NCBI RefSeq assembly: GCF_003057875.1
Contig: NZ_PYXZ01000008.1
Span: 62,001 to 126,000 of the forward strand
Source of the DNA: Nocardioides currus
Lineage (GTDB): Bacteria > Actinomycetota > Actinomycetes > Propionibacteriales > Nocardioidaceae
Length of the DNA stretch: 64,000 nt
Reading direction: 5' to 3'
Positions 25,686 through 35,788 of this stretch are shown here, piece by piece (within the stretch, counting starts at the first letter, position 1; every line of letters begins with the position of its first letter). Position numbers and translations under genes: made by a program. The notes under the pieces are model-generated. The model worked only from the letters and a program-made list of their open reading frames with translations, was not told the origin of the DNA and ran no database searches.

Positions 25686-26825
25686 GTGAACGACGCCCAG
25701 GTCCTCGCCTACTACGCCGACGACCCCTCGCGCAGCTACCAGATCGGCCAGTGGCTCGAGGTCCTCGAGGGACTCCATGCCGCCCACCCGGTGGCGATCG
25801 TGGTCCGCGAGCCGGCCGTCGCCGACCTGCTGGCGCGGCGTACGAGCCTGCCGATCCTGCTGGCGCCGTCGTTCGCCGAGCTCACCGAGCTGTACGCCGC
25901 CCTCGACGCCAAGGTCGTCCTCTACTGCAACAACTCGCCGCTCAACTTCCAGTCGCTCGTCGACGCGTCGATGCTGCACGTGCACATCAACCACGGCGAG
26001 AGCGACAAGCAGAGCATGGCGAGCAACAACGCCAAGGCCTACGACCGGGTGTTCGTCGCCGGCGAGGCTGCGGTGAAGCGCCACCTCGACACGCTGCTGG
26101 AGTTCGACGCGGGCCGGCTGGTGCGCATCGGGCGTCCGCAGCTGGACCTGCGCCCCGCTCCCCTGCTCGCGCCCAGCCCGCGGCGCACGGTCCTCTACGC
26201 CCCGACGTGGGAGGGCGACGCGGACTACAACGACTACACCTCGGTCGACACGATCGGCCCGGAGGTGGTCCGCCGCATCCTCGAGGTCGACGACGTCCGC
26301 GTCGTCTACAAGCCGCACCCGAAGGTGGTGACCAGCCTCGCCCCCGCGATCCGGTCCGGGCACCTCGCGATCCTCGACCTCGTCGAGGCCGCCGCGGCCC
26401 GCGAGCCCGACGCCGGCCACACGACCGTGCTCACCGGCAACATCCTGGCCGTCATGCCCGACTGCGACGCGATGGTGACCGACGTGTCCTCGGTGGGCCT
26501 CGACTGGCTCTACCTGTGCACCGACAAGCCGATCATCATCACCGACCGCCACCAGGACCGCGAGCGGTTCCGCGACGAGGTGCCGGTCGGCCACTGCGCC
26601 GACGTGGTCGACGAGTCCGACGTCGCCGACCTCGCCGCGCTCCTGGGCTCGCGGCTGCACCACGACGAGCACCACCTCGACCGGCTCGCCATGCGGCACT
26701 TCTACTTCGACGACCTCCAGGTCGGCGACAGCACGCTGCGCTTCCACGACGCGGTGGCCGAGCTGGTGCGGCTGCGCGACCGCCTGGTGCGGGCGAAGCA
26801 GGACGGCGCCGCGATCACCGCCTGA
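25686..26825 (+). CDS. CDP-glycerol:glycerophosphate glycerophosphotransferase-like (TagB/TarF family) protein
   Basis: A 379-residue GT-B type enzyme. Family features are present: HVHINHGESDKQSMASNN near residue 100 (the conserved HG), TVLYAPTWEGD, the KPHP motif, and DAMVTDVSSVGLDWLYLCTDKPIIITD (the SS(V/I)..D.. block). The usual family role is moving glycerophosphate or ribitol phosphate from a CDP-carrier to a wall or glycolipid acceptor, a step in teichoic acid-like polymer synthesis at the inner face of the membrane. It lacks a long N-terminal membrane domain. No other teichoic acid genes are close. The GTG start lies six bases after TAGAAT, so the mRNA is probably leaderless. Confidence 0.85.
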   Translation: MNDAQVLAYYADDPSRSYQIGQWLEVLEGLHAAHPVAIVVREPAVADLLARRTSLPILLAPSFAELTELYAALDAKVVLYCNNSPLNFQSLVDASMLHVHINHGESDKQSMASNNAKAYDRVFVAGEAAVKRHLDTLLEFDAGRLVRIGRPQLDLRPAPLLAPSPRRTVLYAPTWEGDADYNDYTSVDTIGPEVVRRILEVDDVRVVYKPHPKVVTSLAPAIRSGHLAILDLVEAAAAREPDAGHTTVLTGNILAVMPDCDAMVTDVSSVGLDWLYLCTDKPIIITDRHQDRERFRDEVPVGHCADVVDESDVADLAALLGSRLHHDEHHLDRLAMRHFYFDDLQVGDSTLRFHDAVAELVRLRDRLVRAKQDGAAITA

Positions 26826-26842
26826 GGGGTCAAACCCGCGAG

Positions 26843-27763
26843 TCAGTTCACCGGTGTGACCAGCTCACCGCGCTCCAGGAAGGCGGCGACGTTGTCGAGC
26901 ACCAGCCGCGCCATCGCCTCGCGCGTCTGGTCGGTCGCGCTGCCGACGTGCGGCAGCAGCACCACGTCGTCGCGATCGAGCAGGGCGGCCGGGACGTGCG
27001 GCTCGTCGGCGAAGACGTCGAGGCCCGCACCCGCGATCCGGCCCGCCTCCAGGGCGGCGACCAGAGCGACCTCGTCGACGACGGACCCGCGGGAGACGTT
27101 CACTAGGAAGCCGTCGGGTCCGAGCGCGTCGAGCACGGCCGCGTCGACGAGGTGCTCGGTGCCCGCACCGCCGGGGGTCAGCACCACGAGCACGTCGCTC
27201 GCCTCGGCGAGGGCCACGGTGCTCTCGTGGTAGGCCCACGCCACGTCCTTGGCGCTGCGCGAGTGGTAGGCGATCTCCGCGCCGAAGGGCACGAGCCGCT
27301 CGGCGACGGCCTCGCCGATCCGACCGAGGCCGAGGATGCCGACCACCGACCCGCGCACCTCACGGGTGAGCGGGTAGCGCTTCCCCGCGGCCCACTCCCC
27401 GCGGCGTACGAACCGGTCGGCGGCGCTGCCCTGCCGCAGCACGTCGAGGACGAGCAGCACGCTCAGGTCGGCCACCGCGTCGGTCAGCACGTCGGGGGTG
27501 TTGGAGACGACCACCCCGCGCCGGGTCGCCTCCTCGACGTCGATGTTGTCGTAGCCGACGCCGAAGTTCGCGATCGCCCGCAGGCCCGGGAGGGCGTCCA
27601 GCTCCGCGGCGCCGACCACCGTCCCGCCACCGGCAACCGCGACCGTGAACCCCGCGGCCGGCGAGCCGACGTCGGCGAGCGACGGGGCGGCGTACGCACG
27701 CTCGAGCTCCGTCTCCAGGAAGGGCATCAGGGGGCCGACACGGACGACAGGCGACTGGCTCAC
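26843..27763 (-). CDS. D-isomer-specific 2-hydroxyacid dehydrogenase
   Basis: A 306-residue NAD(P)-dependent dehydrogenase. It has the split catalytic domain and central Rossmann motif VGILGLGRIGEAVAERL, an arginine in VNVSRGSVVDE, a glutamate in GLDVFADEPHVP, and the catalytic histidine in LLPHVGSAT. It should interconvert a 2-keto acid and a D-2-hydroxy acid (glyoxylate/hydroxypyruvate type is likely). Divergent from it, 33 bases away, is a GlcD-type FAD oxidase that acts on D-2-hydroxy acids, so the two may share a substrate. The start is GTG 27763. Confidence 0.9.
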   Translation of the reverse strand: MSQSPVVRVGPLMPFLETELERAYAAPSLADVGSPAAGFTVAVAGGGTVVGAAELDALPGLRAIANFGVGYDNIDVEEATRRGVVVSNTPDVLTDAVADLSVLLVLDVLRQGSAADRFVRRGEWAAGKRYPLTREVRGSVVGILGLGRIGEAVAERLVPFGAEIAYHSRSAKDVAWAYHESTVALAEASDVLVVLTPGGAGTEHLVDAAVLDALGPDGFLVNVSRGSVVDEVALVAALEAGRIAGAGLDVFADEPHVPAALLDRDDVVLLPHVGSATDQTREAMARLVLDNVAAFLERGELVTPVN

Positions 27764-27796
27764 GCCGCCATCCTCGCCGAGGTGGAGGATGTCTCC

Positions 27797-29203
27797 ATGC
27801 CCGACCTGCTCACCGACCTCCGTGCCGCCCTCGGCGACGAGCACGTCCTGACGGCGGAGGCCAACACCGCGGCGTACGCCGTCGACTGGCGCGGCGCCTA
27901 CCGCGGGACGCCGCTCGCGGTGCTGAGGCCGGGCTCGACCGACGAGGTCGCCGCGGCCGTCCGGCTCGCCAACGACGCGGGGGTGGCGATTGTGCCGCAG
28001 GGTGGCAACACCGGCATGTGCGGAGGCGCGGTGCCGACGGACGACGGATCCCAGCTCGTGCTGTCGCTGGGCCGGATGAGGCGGGTGCGCGAGGTCGACG
28101 CCGAGGGCGGCACCATCACCGTCGAGGCGGGCGTGGTGCTCGCGGAGGTGCAGGAGGCGGCCGCCGAGGCGGGCCGGCTCTTCCCGGTCTCCCTCGGCTC
28201 GGAGGGCAGCTGCACGGTCGGCGGCACGATCGCCACCAACGCCGGCGGCACCGCCGTGCTGCGCTACGGGATGATGCGCAGCCAGGTCCTCGGGCTCGAG
28301 GTGGTGCTGCCCGACGGACGCGTGTGGGACGGGCTGCGCTCGCTGCGCAAGGACAACACCGGCTACGACCTGACCCAGCTCTTCATCGGAGCCGAGGGCA
28401 CGCTCGGCGTCGTCACCGCCGCCGTCCTGACGCTGCAGCCCGCGACCCCGGCGCGCGCCACCGCCTGGGTCGCGCTGCCCTCCGTCGCAGCGGCGGCCAC
28501 GCTGCTCCCGCTGCTGCGCGACCACGCCGCCGACCGGCTCACCACGTGGGAGCTGGTCTCGCGACCGGCACTCGAGCTGGTGCTGGCCGCCGGCGTGACC
28601 AACCCCCTCGACAGCACCGCCGAGTGGTTCGGCCTGGTCGAGCTGGCCGGCCCCGCCGGAGCGGACGTGGACGCTGACCTCGAGCGCGCCCTGGGTGACG
28701 CGGTCGAGAAGGATCTCGTCCTCGACGCCGCGATCGCGGGCTCGCCCGCGCAGCGCGCCGGGCTGTGGGCCCTGCGCGAGCGGGTGTCCGAGGCGCAGGA
28801 GTCGCTCGGGCCGACCGTCAAGCACGACGTCTCGGTCCCGATCAGCTCGCTCGACGACCTGGTGGCGCGGCTCGGGCCGGCCCTCGAGGAGGCGCTGCCG
28901 GGGATCCGCCCGATCGTCTACGGCCACGTCGGCGACGGCAACCTGCACTACAACCTGAGCCGGCCGCCCTCGCTCGAGCCGGAGGACTTCCTGGTCCATG
29001 CCGTCGAGCTGTCCCGGATCGTGCACGACACCACGGCCGCGCTGGACGGCTCGATCAGCGCCGAGCACGGTCTCGGCTCCGGGAAGGCGGCGGCCGCGGC
29101 GGCGTACAAGAGCGACGTCGAGGTCGACCTGATGCGTGCGGTGAAGGCCGCGCTCGACCCCGCCGGACTGATGAACCCCGGCAAGGTGCTGCCCCTACAG
29201 TGA
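27797..29203 (+). CDS. FAD-linked D-2-hydroxyacid oxidase/dehydrogenase (GlcD/D-2-hydroxyglutarate type)
   Basis: A 468-residue PCMH-type flavoenzyme. The FAD-binding block has VPQGGNTGMCGGAVP near residue 65, GSEGSCTVGGTIATNAGG, and LFIGAEGTLGVVT; the C-terminal FAD-oxidase domain ends with YGHVGDGNLHYNL and ISAEHGLGSGKA, motifs that hold metal and substrate in D-lactate, glycolate and D-2-hydroxyglutarate dehydrogenases. It oxidises a D-2-hydroxy acid to the keto acid, passing electrons to an unknown carrier. The ATG at 27797 has GGAGG seven bases upstream. It ends just before the DoxX gene. Confidence 0.9.
   Translation: MPDLLTDLRAALGDEHVLTAEANTAAYAVDWRGAYRGTPLAVLRPGSTDEVAAAVRLANDAGVAIVPQGGNTGMCGGAVPTDDGSQLVLSLGRMRRVREVDAEGGTITVEAGVVLAEVQEAAAEAGRLFPVSLGSEGSCTVGGTIATNAGGTAVLRYGMMRSQVLGLEVVLPDGRVWDGLRSLRKDNTGYDLTQLFIGAEGTLGVVTAAVLTLQPATPARATAWVALPSVAAAATLLPLLRDHAADRLTTWELVSRPALELVLAAGVTNPLDSTAEWFGLVELAGPAGADVDADLERALGDAVEKDLVLDAAIAGSPAQRAGLWALRERVSEAQESLGPTVKHDVSVPISSLDDLVARLGPALEEALPGIRPIVYGHVGDGNLHYNLSRPPSLEPEDFLVHAVELSRIVHDTTAALDGSISAEHGLGSGKAAAAAAYKSDVEVDLMRAVKAALDPAGLMNPGKVLPLQ
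29196..29201 (+). promoter_or_regulatory. Possible -10 element for the DoxX gene
   Basis: TACAGT, six bases before ATG 29208 and overlapping the stop codon of the FAD oxidase gene. Reinitiation from the upstream gene is an alternative, as no Shine-Dalgarno sequence is present. Confidence 0.35.
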
Positions 29204-29207
29204 CCGC

Positions 29208-29603
29208 ATGAGCGCGTCCCGCACCCTTGCCCGTGTCCTGCTCGGCTCCGCCATGGTCGGCGCTGGGGTGCTGCACCTGACGACGCAGCGCCAGGAGTTC
29301 CAGGCGCAGGTGCCGGAGTGGTTCCCGCTCGACGAGGACTTCACCGTGCTCGCCTCCGGCGTGGTCGAGATCGGTCTCGGTGCGGCCTTCGTCGCGCTGC
29401 CGAAGAAGAGGCGGCTGATCGGGGCACTGCTCGCGTTGTTCTACGTCGCGATCTTCCCGGGCAACATCGCGCAGTACGTCGAGGGCACGGACGCCTTCGG
29501 CCTCGACACCGACCGCGCGCGACTGATCCGGCTGTTCTTCCAGCCCGTGCTGGTGCTCGTCGCGCTCTTCGGTGGCGGGTGGCTGCGGCGCTCGGACGAC
29601 TAG
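29208..29603 (+). CDS. DoxX family membrane protein
   Basis: A 131-residue protein with four predicted membrane helices (residues about 7-25, 45-65, 70-92 and 108-125), including ASGVVEIGLGAAFVALP and LLALFYVAIFPGNIAQYVEG, which fit the DoxX/DoxD-like family. Such proteins are small quinone- or thiosulfate-linked membrane subunits in some organisms, but most actinobacterial members have no assigned role. It begins 4 bases after the FAD oxidase stop. A link to that oxidase's electron acceptor is possible but unproven. Confidence 0.75.
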   Translation: MSASRTLARVLLGSAMVGAGVLHLTTQRQEFQAQVPEWFPLDEDFTVLASGVVEIGLGAAFVALPKKRRLIGALLALFYVAIFPGNIAQYVEGTDAFGLDTDRARLIRLFFQPVLVLVALFGGGWLRRSDD

Positions 29604-29612
29604 CGGCGAGGA

Positions 29613-30422
29613 CTAGAGCGTCGGCAACCAGTCGACCCGGCCGGCGAGCGCGGCGTAGCCCACGAAGGCGCCGACGTCGAGCAGCGTGTGGGCGACCACG
29701 AACGGCAGCACGCGGCCCCACCGGCTGAACAGCCAACCGAAGAGCAGGCCCATCGCCACGTTGCCGACGAAGCCGCCGAGCCCCTGGTAGAGGTGGTAGC
29801 TCCCGCGCAGCAGGGCCGCCAGCCCGATCGCCGCGCGGTCCCCGAAGCCGAGCTGGCGCAGCCGCACCTGCACGAACCCGAGCACCACGAACTCCTCGAG
29901 CACGGCGTTCTCGGCGGCCGCGAGCACGAGCACCGGCACCTGCCACCACTCGCCGGGCAGCGACTGGGCGACCACGGTGAGGTTGGTGCCGAGGGCGTAC
30001 GTCGCGAGGTAGAACACCACCCCGACCGAGCCCACCCCGGCCGCCAGCAGGGCACCGCGGCCGAGGTCGCCCCACTGCGCCCACCCGCCCCCACGGGCCC
30101 AGGTCTCCCTCAGGTCCGAGCCGGATCGGACCAGCAGGTACGCCGCCAGCGCGACCGGCACCAGCGCGAAGGCGATCCGCAGCAGCTGGTAGGTCAGGTC
30201 GAGCCACGGCCGGTCGGGGGCCAGCGTGTTGTTGAGGTTGGCCGCCTGCGACGACAGCGGGCCGGGCGCGGTGAGCGCCGAGACCAGGCTGACGACCGAG
30301 TAGACCGCCGAGCGCCCCAGCGAGACGAACAGCACGAGGGCCAGCTCGGTCCACAGCAGCGCCTTCGCCAGGTCGGGGACCCCGCCGGGGACCGGGCTTT
30401 CGTGTCTCACGGATGCCAGCAT
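29613..30422 (-). CDS. CPBP family intramembrane glutamic endopeptidase
   Basis: A 269-residue polytopic protein (about seven to eight helices). The CPBP (Abi/CAAX-like) motifs are clear: AENAVLEEFVVLGFVQVRL (paired glutamates, near residue 170), a RGSYHLYQGLGG motif, and a final AHTLLDVGAFVGYA histidine. It is an intramembrane protease or protease-like protein; in bacteria members process peptides or confer immunity, but the substrate here is unknown. It stands alone, convergent with DoxX (9 bases apart) and downstream of the clpB terminator. Confidence 0.85.
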   Translation of the reverse strand: MLASVRHESPVPGGVPDLAKALLWTELALVLFVSLGRSAVYSVVSLVSALTAPGPLSSQAANLNNTLAPDRPWLDLTYQLLRIAFALVPVALAAYLLVRSGSDLRETWARGGGWAQWGDLGRGALLAAGVGSVGVVFYLATYALGTNLTVVAQSLPGEWWQVPVLVLAAAENAVLEEFVVLGFVQVRLRQLGFGDRAAIGLAALLRGSYHLYQGLGGFVGNVAMGLLFGWLFSRWGRVLPFVVAHTLLDVGAFVGYAALAGRVDWLPTL

Positions 30423-30440
30423 CCCTCATGCCCCGAAGGA

Positions 30441-30487
30441 GTCGAGTGCGCTCCCGGTAGTAGTCACCGTGGCGCTGCGCACTCGAC
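30441..30487 (-). terminator. Stem-loop terminator after clpB
   Basis: GTCGAGTGCGC (30441-30451) pairs perfectly with GCGCACTCGAC (30477-30487), and an inner CGGT/ACCG pair (30455-30458, 30466-30469) extends the hairpin. It begins seven bases after the clpB stop. No U-tract follows, which is usual for high-GC actinobacteria. Confidence 0.65.
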
Positions 30488-30493
30488 CCGGGG

Positions 30494-33079
<2,586 letters not shown>

Positions 33080-33141
33080 CTCTTCCTCCTGGTCGTCCGT
33101 GCTGGACCCACGATGGTCCTGCTTCTCACAACGCGCCAGAA

Positions 33142-33162
33142 GTTGAGTCGATTCCACTCAAC
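33142..33162. promoter_or_regulatory. HAIR operator (HspR binding site) of clpB
   Basis: GTTGAGT (33142-33148), a seven-base spacer, then ACTCAAC (33156-33162): a perfect inverted repeat. It follows the HAIR consensus CTTGAGT-N7-ACTCAAG, except that both outer bases are changed as a pair. It lies 63 bases upstream of the clpB start, where bound HspR would block transcription. Confidence 0.9.
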
Positions 33163-33232
33163 TCTGCGAATTTTCGGGTATATCCGTGATGGCCGCCACG
33201 CGGCAGCGGGGCCACGGTGGCACCGTGCCCGG

Positions 33233-33340
33233 GTGAAGTGGCTGAAGGAGCACTGGACCGACAACCGCTACGTCGTCGGCGCCTTCCTCGCGCTGGCCAC
33301 CATCAACGCGATCGCCCTCCAGGGCGGCTTCTACCGCTGA
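33233..33340 (+). CDS. Small hypothetical 35-residue protein
   Basis: GTG 33233 to TGA 33340 encodes VKWLKEHWTDNRYVVGAF followed by a hydrophobic stretch and QGGFYR. The charged amphipathic start and hydrophobic middle (GAFLALATINAIAL) suggest a small membrane peptide. Third-position GC is high, supporting real coding, but there is no homolog I can name. A 15-codon frame (ATG 33189 to TGA 33236) overlaps its start as GTGA. It is divergent from clpB, with the HAIR site between, and its end overlaps the end of the Abi-alpha-like pseudogene by 10 bases. Confidence 0.35.
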   Translation: MKWLKEHWTDNRYVVGAFLALATINAIALQGGFYR

Positions 33341-33839
33341 GCCGGACCGTCGCCGAACGCCGCTCGGCAGAAGTCCTCACCGAACGGGGTCAGGTGGACC
33401 GACCGGCGCACGAACCGCAGCCGACGGCGGGAGACACCGACCGGGACGTCGACGGGCTGCGCCTCGAGCACCTGGTAGTCGAGGGGGTCGCTGACTTCCT
33501 CCCTCGAGAACCACACCAGCCCGAGCCGCGCCAGGTTGTGCAGCAGGGACGGCACCCGCTCGACCGCCCGCACCCCCGCCCGCGGATCCGGTCGTAGGCC
33601 GGGTGCACCGGGTCCGCCTCGCGCACGTCGCGGGAGCGCTCGAGCAGGCGGGCGGCCCGGGCGCGGAGGTCCGGGCCCGGCTCGGGGGTGGGCTCCGGCG
33701 CCTCGACGACCATCCGGAGGTCGTGCACGATCTCGGCCACGCCGCGCTCCGCCGTACGCAACAGGGTCGTGCTCGCGATCCGCACCAGGCCCGGCACGGC
33801 CTCGGCGACGCCACGCAGCTGGATCTCGCTCATCCTCAT
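33331..33839 (-). pseudogene. Abi-alpha (DUF4393)-like gene with internal deletion and frameshift
   Basis: Two halves of one protein lie in different frames. From ATG 33839 the first frame reads MRMSEIQLRGVAEAVPGLVR through to HPAYDRI (about residues 1-86), then turns to junk near 33580. From there the neighbouring frame reads GVRAVERVPSLLHNLARLGL, then WFSREEVSDPLDYQVLEAQP and RSVHLTPFGEDFCRAAFG, ending at TAG 33331. These are the N- and C-terminal blocks of Abi-alpha/DUF4393-like proteins as I recall them; the central stretch of roughly 50-60 residues seems absent. Its ATG overlaps the stop of the upstream gene (ATGA). A sequencing error could explain the shift but not the missing middle. 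Confidence 0.55.
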
Positions 33840-34204
33840 CCGCCTCCCACTCCGAAGATCGCCAGGTGGGCGAGGCCACCGACGAAGCCCATCACCGCGC
33901 CGTGCGCGTAGAGCATCCAGTCGTCCTCGCGGAACGCGGAGCGCATCATCTCGACGAAGTCGGCCGGCGGCAGGGCCGCGGTCCGCTCGGCGAACATGCT
34001 GCGCATGCGCTCGGCCTGGACCTTGCTGAACTCGGGGTCGCGAAAGGGGACGACGGTCCGCGTGACCGCCTCGTCCGCGAAGGACGACGTGATGGTGTCG
34101 TAGGACCGCGCGCCGACGACCACCCGGGCGACGCCGCGCAACGGACCGACCGTGCGGTCGATCGCGGGGATCGTGGCGAACGCGACCCACTCCCGACCAT
34201 CCAC
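33836..34204 (-). CDS. Hypothetical protein, possibly C-terminal part of a DUF445-like membrane protein
   Basis: A 122-residue protein starting at GTG 34204 (GAGGAGAG upstream). A soluble region (FATIPAIDRTVGPLRGVARV through RMRSMFAERTAALPPADFVE) leads to an acidic motif AFREDDWMLYAHG and one C-terminal hydrophobic helix (AVMGFVGGLAHLAIFG). The ending resembles C-termini of larger membrane proteins with a repeated hydrophobic N-terminus, so it may be a shortened relative. The assignment is weak. It is co-transcribed with, and overlaps, the Abi-alpha-like pseudogene; both may be remnants of one small accessory unit. Confidence 0.45.
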   Translation of the reverse strand: MDGREWVAFATIPAIDRTVGPLRGVARVVVGARSYDTITSSFADEAVTRTVVPFRDPEFSKVQAERMRSMFAERTAALPPADFVEMMRSAFREDDWMLYAHGAVMGFVGGLAHLAIFGVGGG

Positions 34205-34227
34205 GTCGACCCTCTCTCCTCACCATG

Positions 34228-34254
34228 CTCGACAATCTGGGTAACTTTGTCAAG
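34228..34254. promoter_or_regulatory. Possible operator, imperfect inverted repeat
   Basis: CTCGACAA (34228-34235) and TTGTCAAG (34247-34254) form eight-base arms with one mismatch around an 11-base spacer. It lies in the 100-base gap between two divergent genes (34204 and 34305). No regulator gene is adjacent, so this is tentative. Confidence 0.3.
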
Positions 34255-34304
34255 CACACGAGGTTACGGCGGGGTCACCGACGCTTTCCTGACATCGTGG
34301 GCCC

Positions 34305-34859
34305 ATGCACCCCGACGCCTGGTTGGTCGTGATCGACCCGCAGCGCATCTTCGCCGCTCCCGACAGTGACTGGGGCTCTCCGATGTTCCCCGCGATCGTC
34401 GAGCCCGTACGCCGCCTCGCCGCCGCCGCAGGTCCGCGGACCGTGGTCACCCGGTGGGTGGCTCCGCGCCCGGCGCACGGCAGCTGGGCGGCGTACCTCG
34501 AGGCGTGGCCGTTCGCCGACGTGCCCGCCGACGACCGTCTCTTCGACGTCGTCGACGAGCTCGCGGACCTGACCGCCACGGTCGTCACCGAGCCGACCTT
34601 CGGCAAGTGGGGCCCCGGCCTCGTCGCGGTCACGGGCGCGACACCGAGGCTGGTCCTGGCCGGGGTGGCCACCGACTGCTGCGTGATCTCCACGGCGCTG
34701 GCCGCGGCCGACGCCGGCGCGACGATCACCGTCGTGTCCGACGCGTGCGCCGGGTCGACGCCGGACAACCACCAGAAGGCGCTGGACGTGATGTCGCTCT
34801 ACCCCCCGCAGATCACGATCGCGACCACGTCCGAGGTGCTGGCCGAGGTGCTGGGGTGA
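34305..34859 (+). CDS. Isochorismatase-family cysteine hydrolase
   Basis: A 184-residue alpha/beta hydrolase of the nicotinamidase/isochorismatase fold. The catalytic set is visible: aspartate in VVIDPQ (residue 10), lysine in EPTFGKWG, and cysteine in LAGVATDCCVISTA near residue 125, preceded by the cis-peptide region GVAT. Members hydrolyse C-N or C-O bonds in small molecules such as nicotinamide, ureidoacrylate or isochorismate; the substrate here is unknown. It is the first gene of a four-base-overlap operon with a PfkB kinase and a YkgJ/pentapeptide protein. Confidence 0.88.
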   Translation: MHPDAWLVVIDPQRIFAAPDSDWGSPMFPAIVEPVRRLAAAAGPRTVVTRWVAPRPAHGSWAAYLEAWPFADVPADDRLFDVVDELADLTATVVTEPTFGKWGPGLVAVTGATPRLVLAGVATDCCVISTALAAADAGATITVVSDACAGSTPDNHQKALDVMSLYPPQITIATTSEVLAEVLG

Positions 34860-35788
34860 CGCGGGTGATCCACACCGGCCAGGCCCTGGTCGACGTGGTG
34901 ATCGAGATCCCCGACCTGCCCGACCGGGGCCAGAACGTGATGGCGACCTCGGTCACGGACTACGCCGGTGGCGCGGTGACGGTGCTGGTCGCGGCCGCGC
35001 GCTCCGGCGCCGACTGCGTGCACGCCGGCGCCCACGGCACCGGGCCCCACGGCGACCTCGTGCGCCAGGCGCTCGCCGACGAGGGCGTCGCCCTCAGCGC
35101 CCCTCCGGTGCCCGACCACGACACCGGCATCTGCGTGGTGCTGATCGAGCCGAGCGCCGAGCGCACGTTCGTCACCACGCTCGGGGCGGAACGGGAGATC
35201 ACCACCGACTCCCTCGCGACGTCGGCCCCGCGGCCCGGCGACCTGGTCTGCGTGACCGGCTTCTCGCTCGCGCTGGCGCAGACCGGCGAGCCGCTGCTGG
35301 CCTGGCTGCGCACGCTCGACGAGGGGGTCGTCGTCGTGCTCGACCCGGGGTCGGCCTTCGCGGGGCTCTCCCCCGCCGTACGCACCGAGATGCTCGCCCT
35401 GACCGACGTCTGGTCGAGCAACCTCGAGGAGGCGGTCGCGATCCTCGGCACCCCACGCAGCGACGGGCTGGCCGAGATCACCGCCGAGATCGCGCCCCTG
35501 CTGCGCGGGGACGCGGTCACCATCGTGCGCGACGGACCGGAAGGCTGCGCGGTGCAGGTCGCGGGCGAGACCGTGGTCGTGCCGGGCTTCCCGCAGACGC
35601 CGATCGACACCAACGGGGCGGGCGACACCCACACCGGCGCCCTGCTCGCCGAGGTGGCCGCCGGGACCCCGTGGGTCGAGGGGTGCCGGCGGGCCAATGC
35701 CGCCGCCGCGATCAAGGTGACGCGGCGCGGACCGGCCACCGCGCCGACGACCGCCGAGGTGGACGCGTTCCTGGCCGAGCAGGCATGA
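34856..35788 (+). CDS. PfkB family carbohydrate/nucleoside kinase
   Basis: A 310-residue ribokinase-like kinase. It has the N-terminal substrate-binding glycine motif DYAGGAVTVLVAAARSGAD and the C-terminal signature IDTNGAGDTHTGAL, in which the last aspartate is the catalytic base beside the GAG anion hole. It should phosphorylate a sugar or nucleoside with ATP. Its GTG start overlaps the hydrolase stop (GTGA), so both are likely made together, and a substrate released by the hydrolase might be phosphorylated here; this is inference. Its stop overlaps the next gene by ATGA. Confidence 0.88.
   Translation: MTRVIHTGQALVDVVIEIPDLPDRGQNVMATSVTDYAGGAVTVLVAAARSGADCVHAGAHGTGPHGDLVRQALADEGVALSAPPVPDHDTGICVVLIEPSAERTFVTTLGAEREITTDSLATSAPRPGDLVCVTGFSLALAQTGEPLLAWLRTLDEGVVVVLDPGSAFAGLSPAVRTEMLALTDVWSSNLEEAVAILGTPRSDGLAEITAEIAPLLRGDAVTIVRDGPEGCAVQVAGETVVVPGFPQTPIDTNGAGDTHTGALLAEVAAGTPWVEGCRRANAAAAIKVTRRGPATAPTTAEVDAFLAEQA

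Noticed and set aside
33331..34259. The Abi-alpha-like gene and the HNH nuclease as parts of a defence island
   Set aside because: There is no integrase, restriction system, toxin-antitoxin pair or phage gene nearby, and the flanking genes are housekeeping (clpB, dnaK, PlsC). The evidence is too thin.
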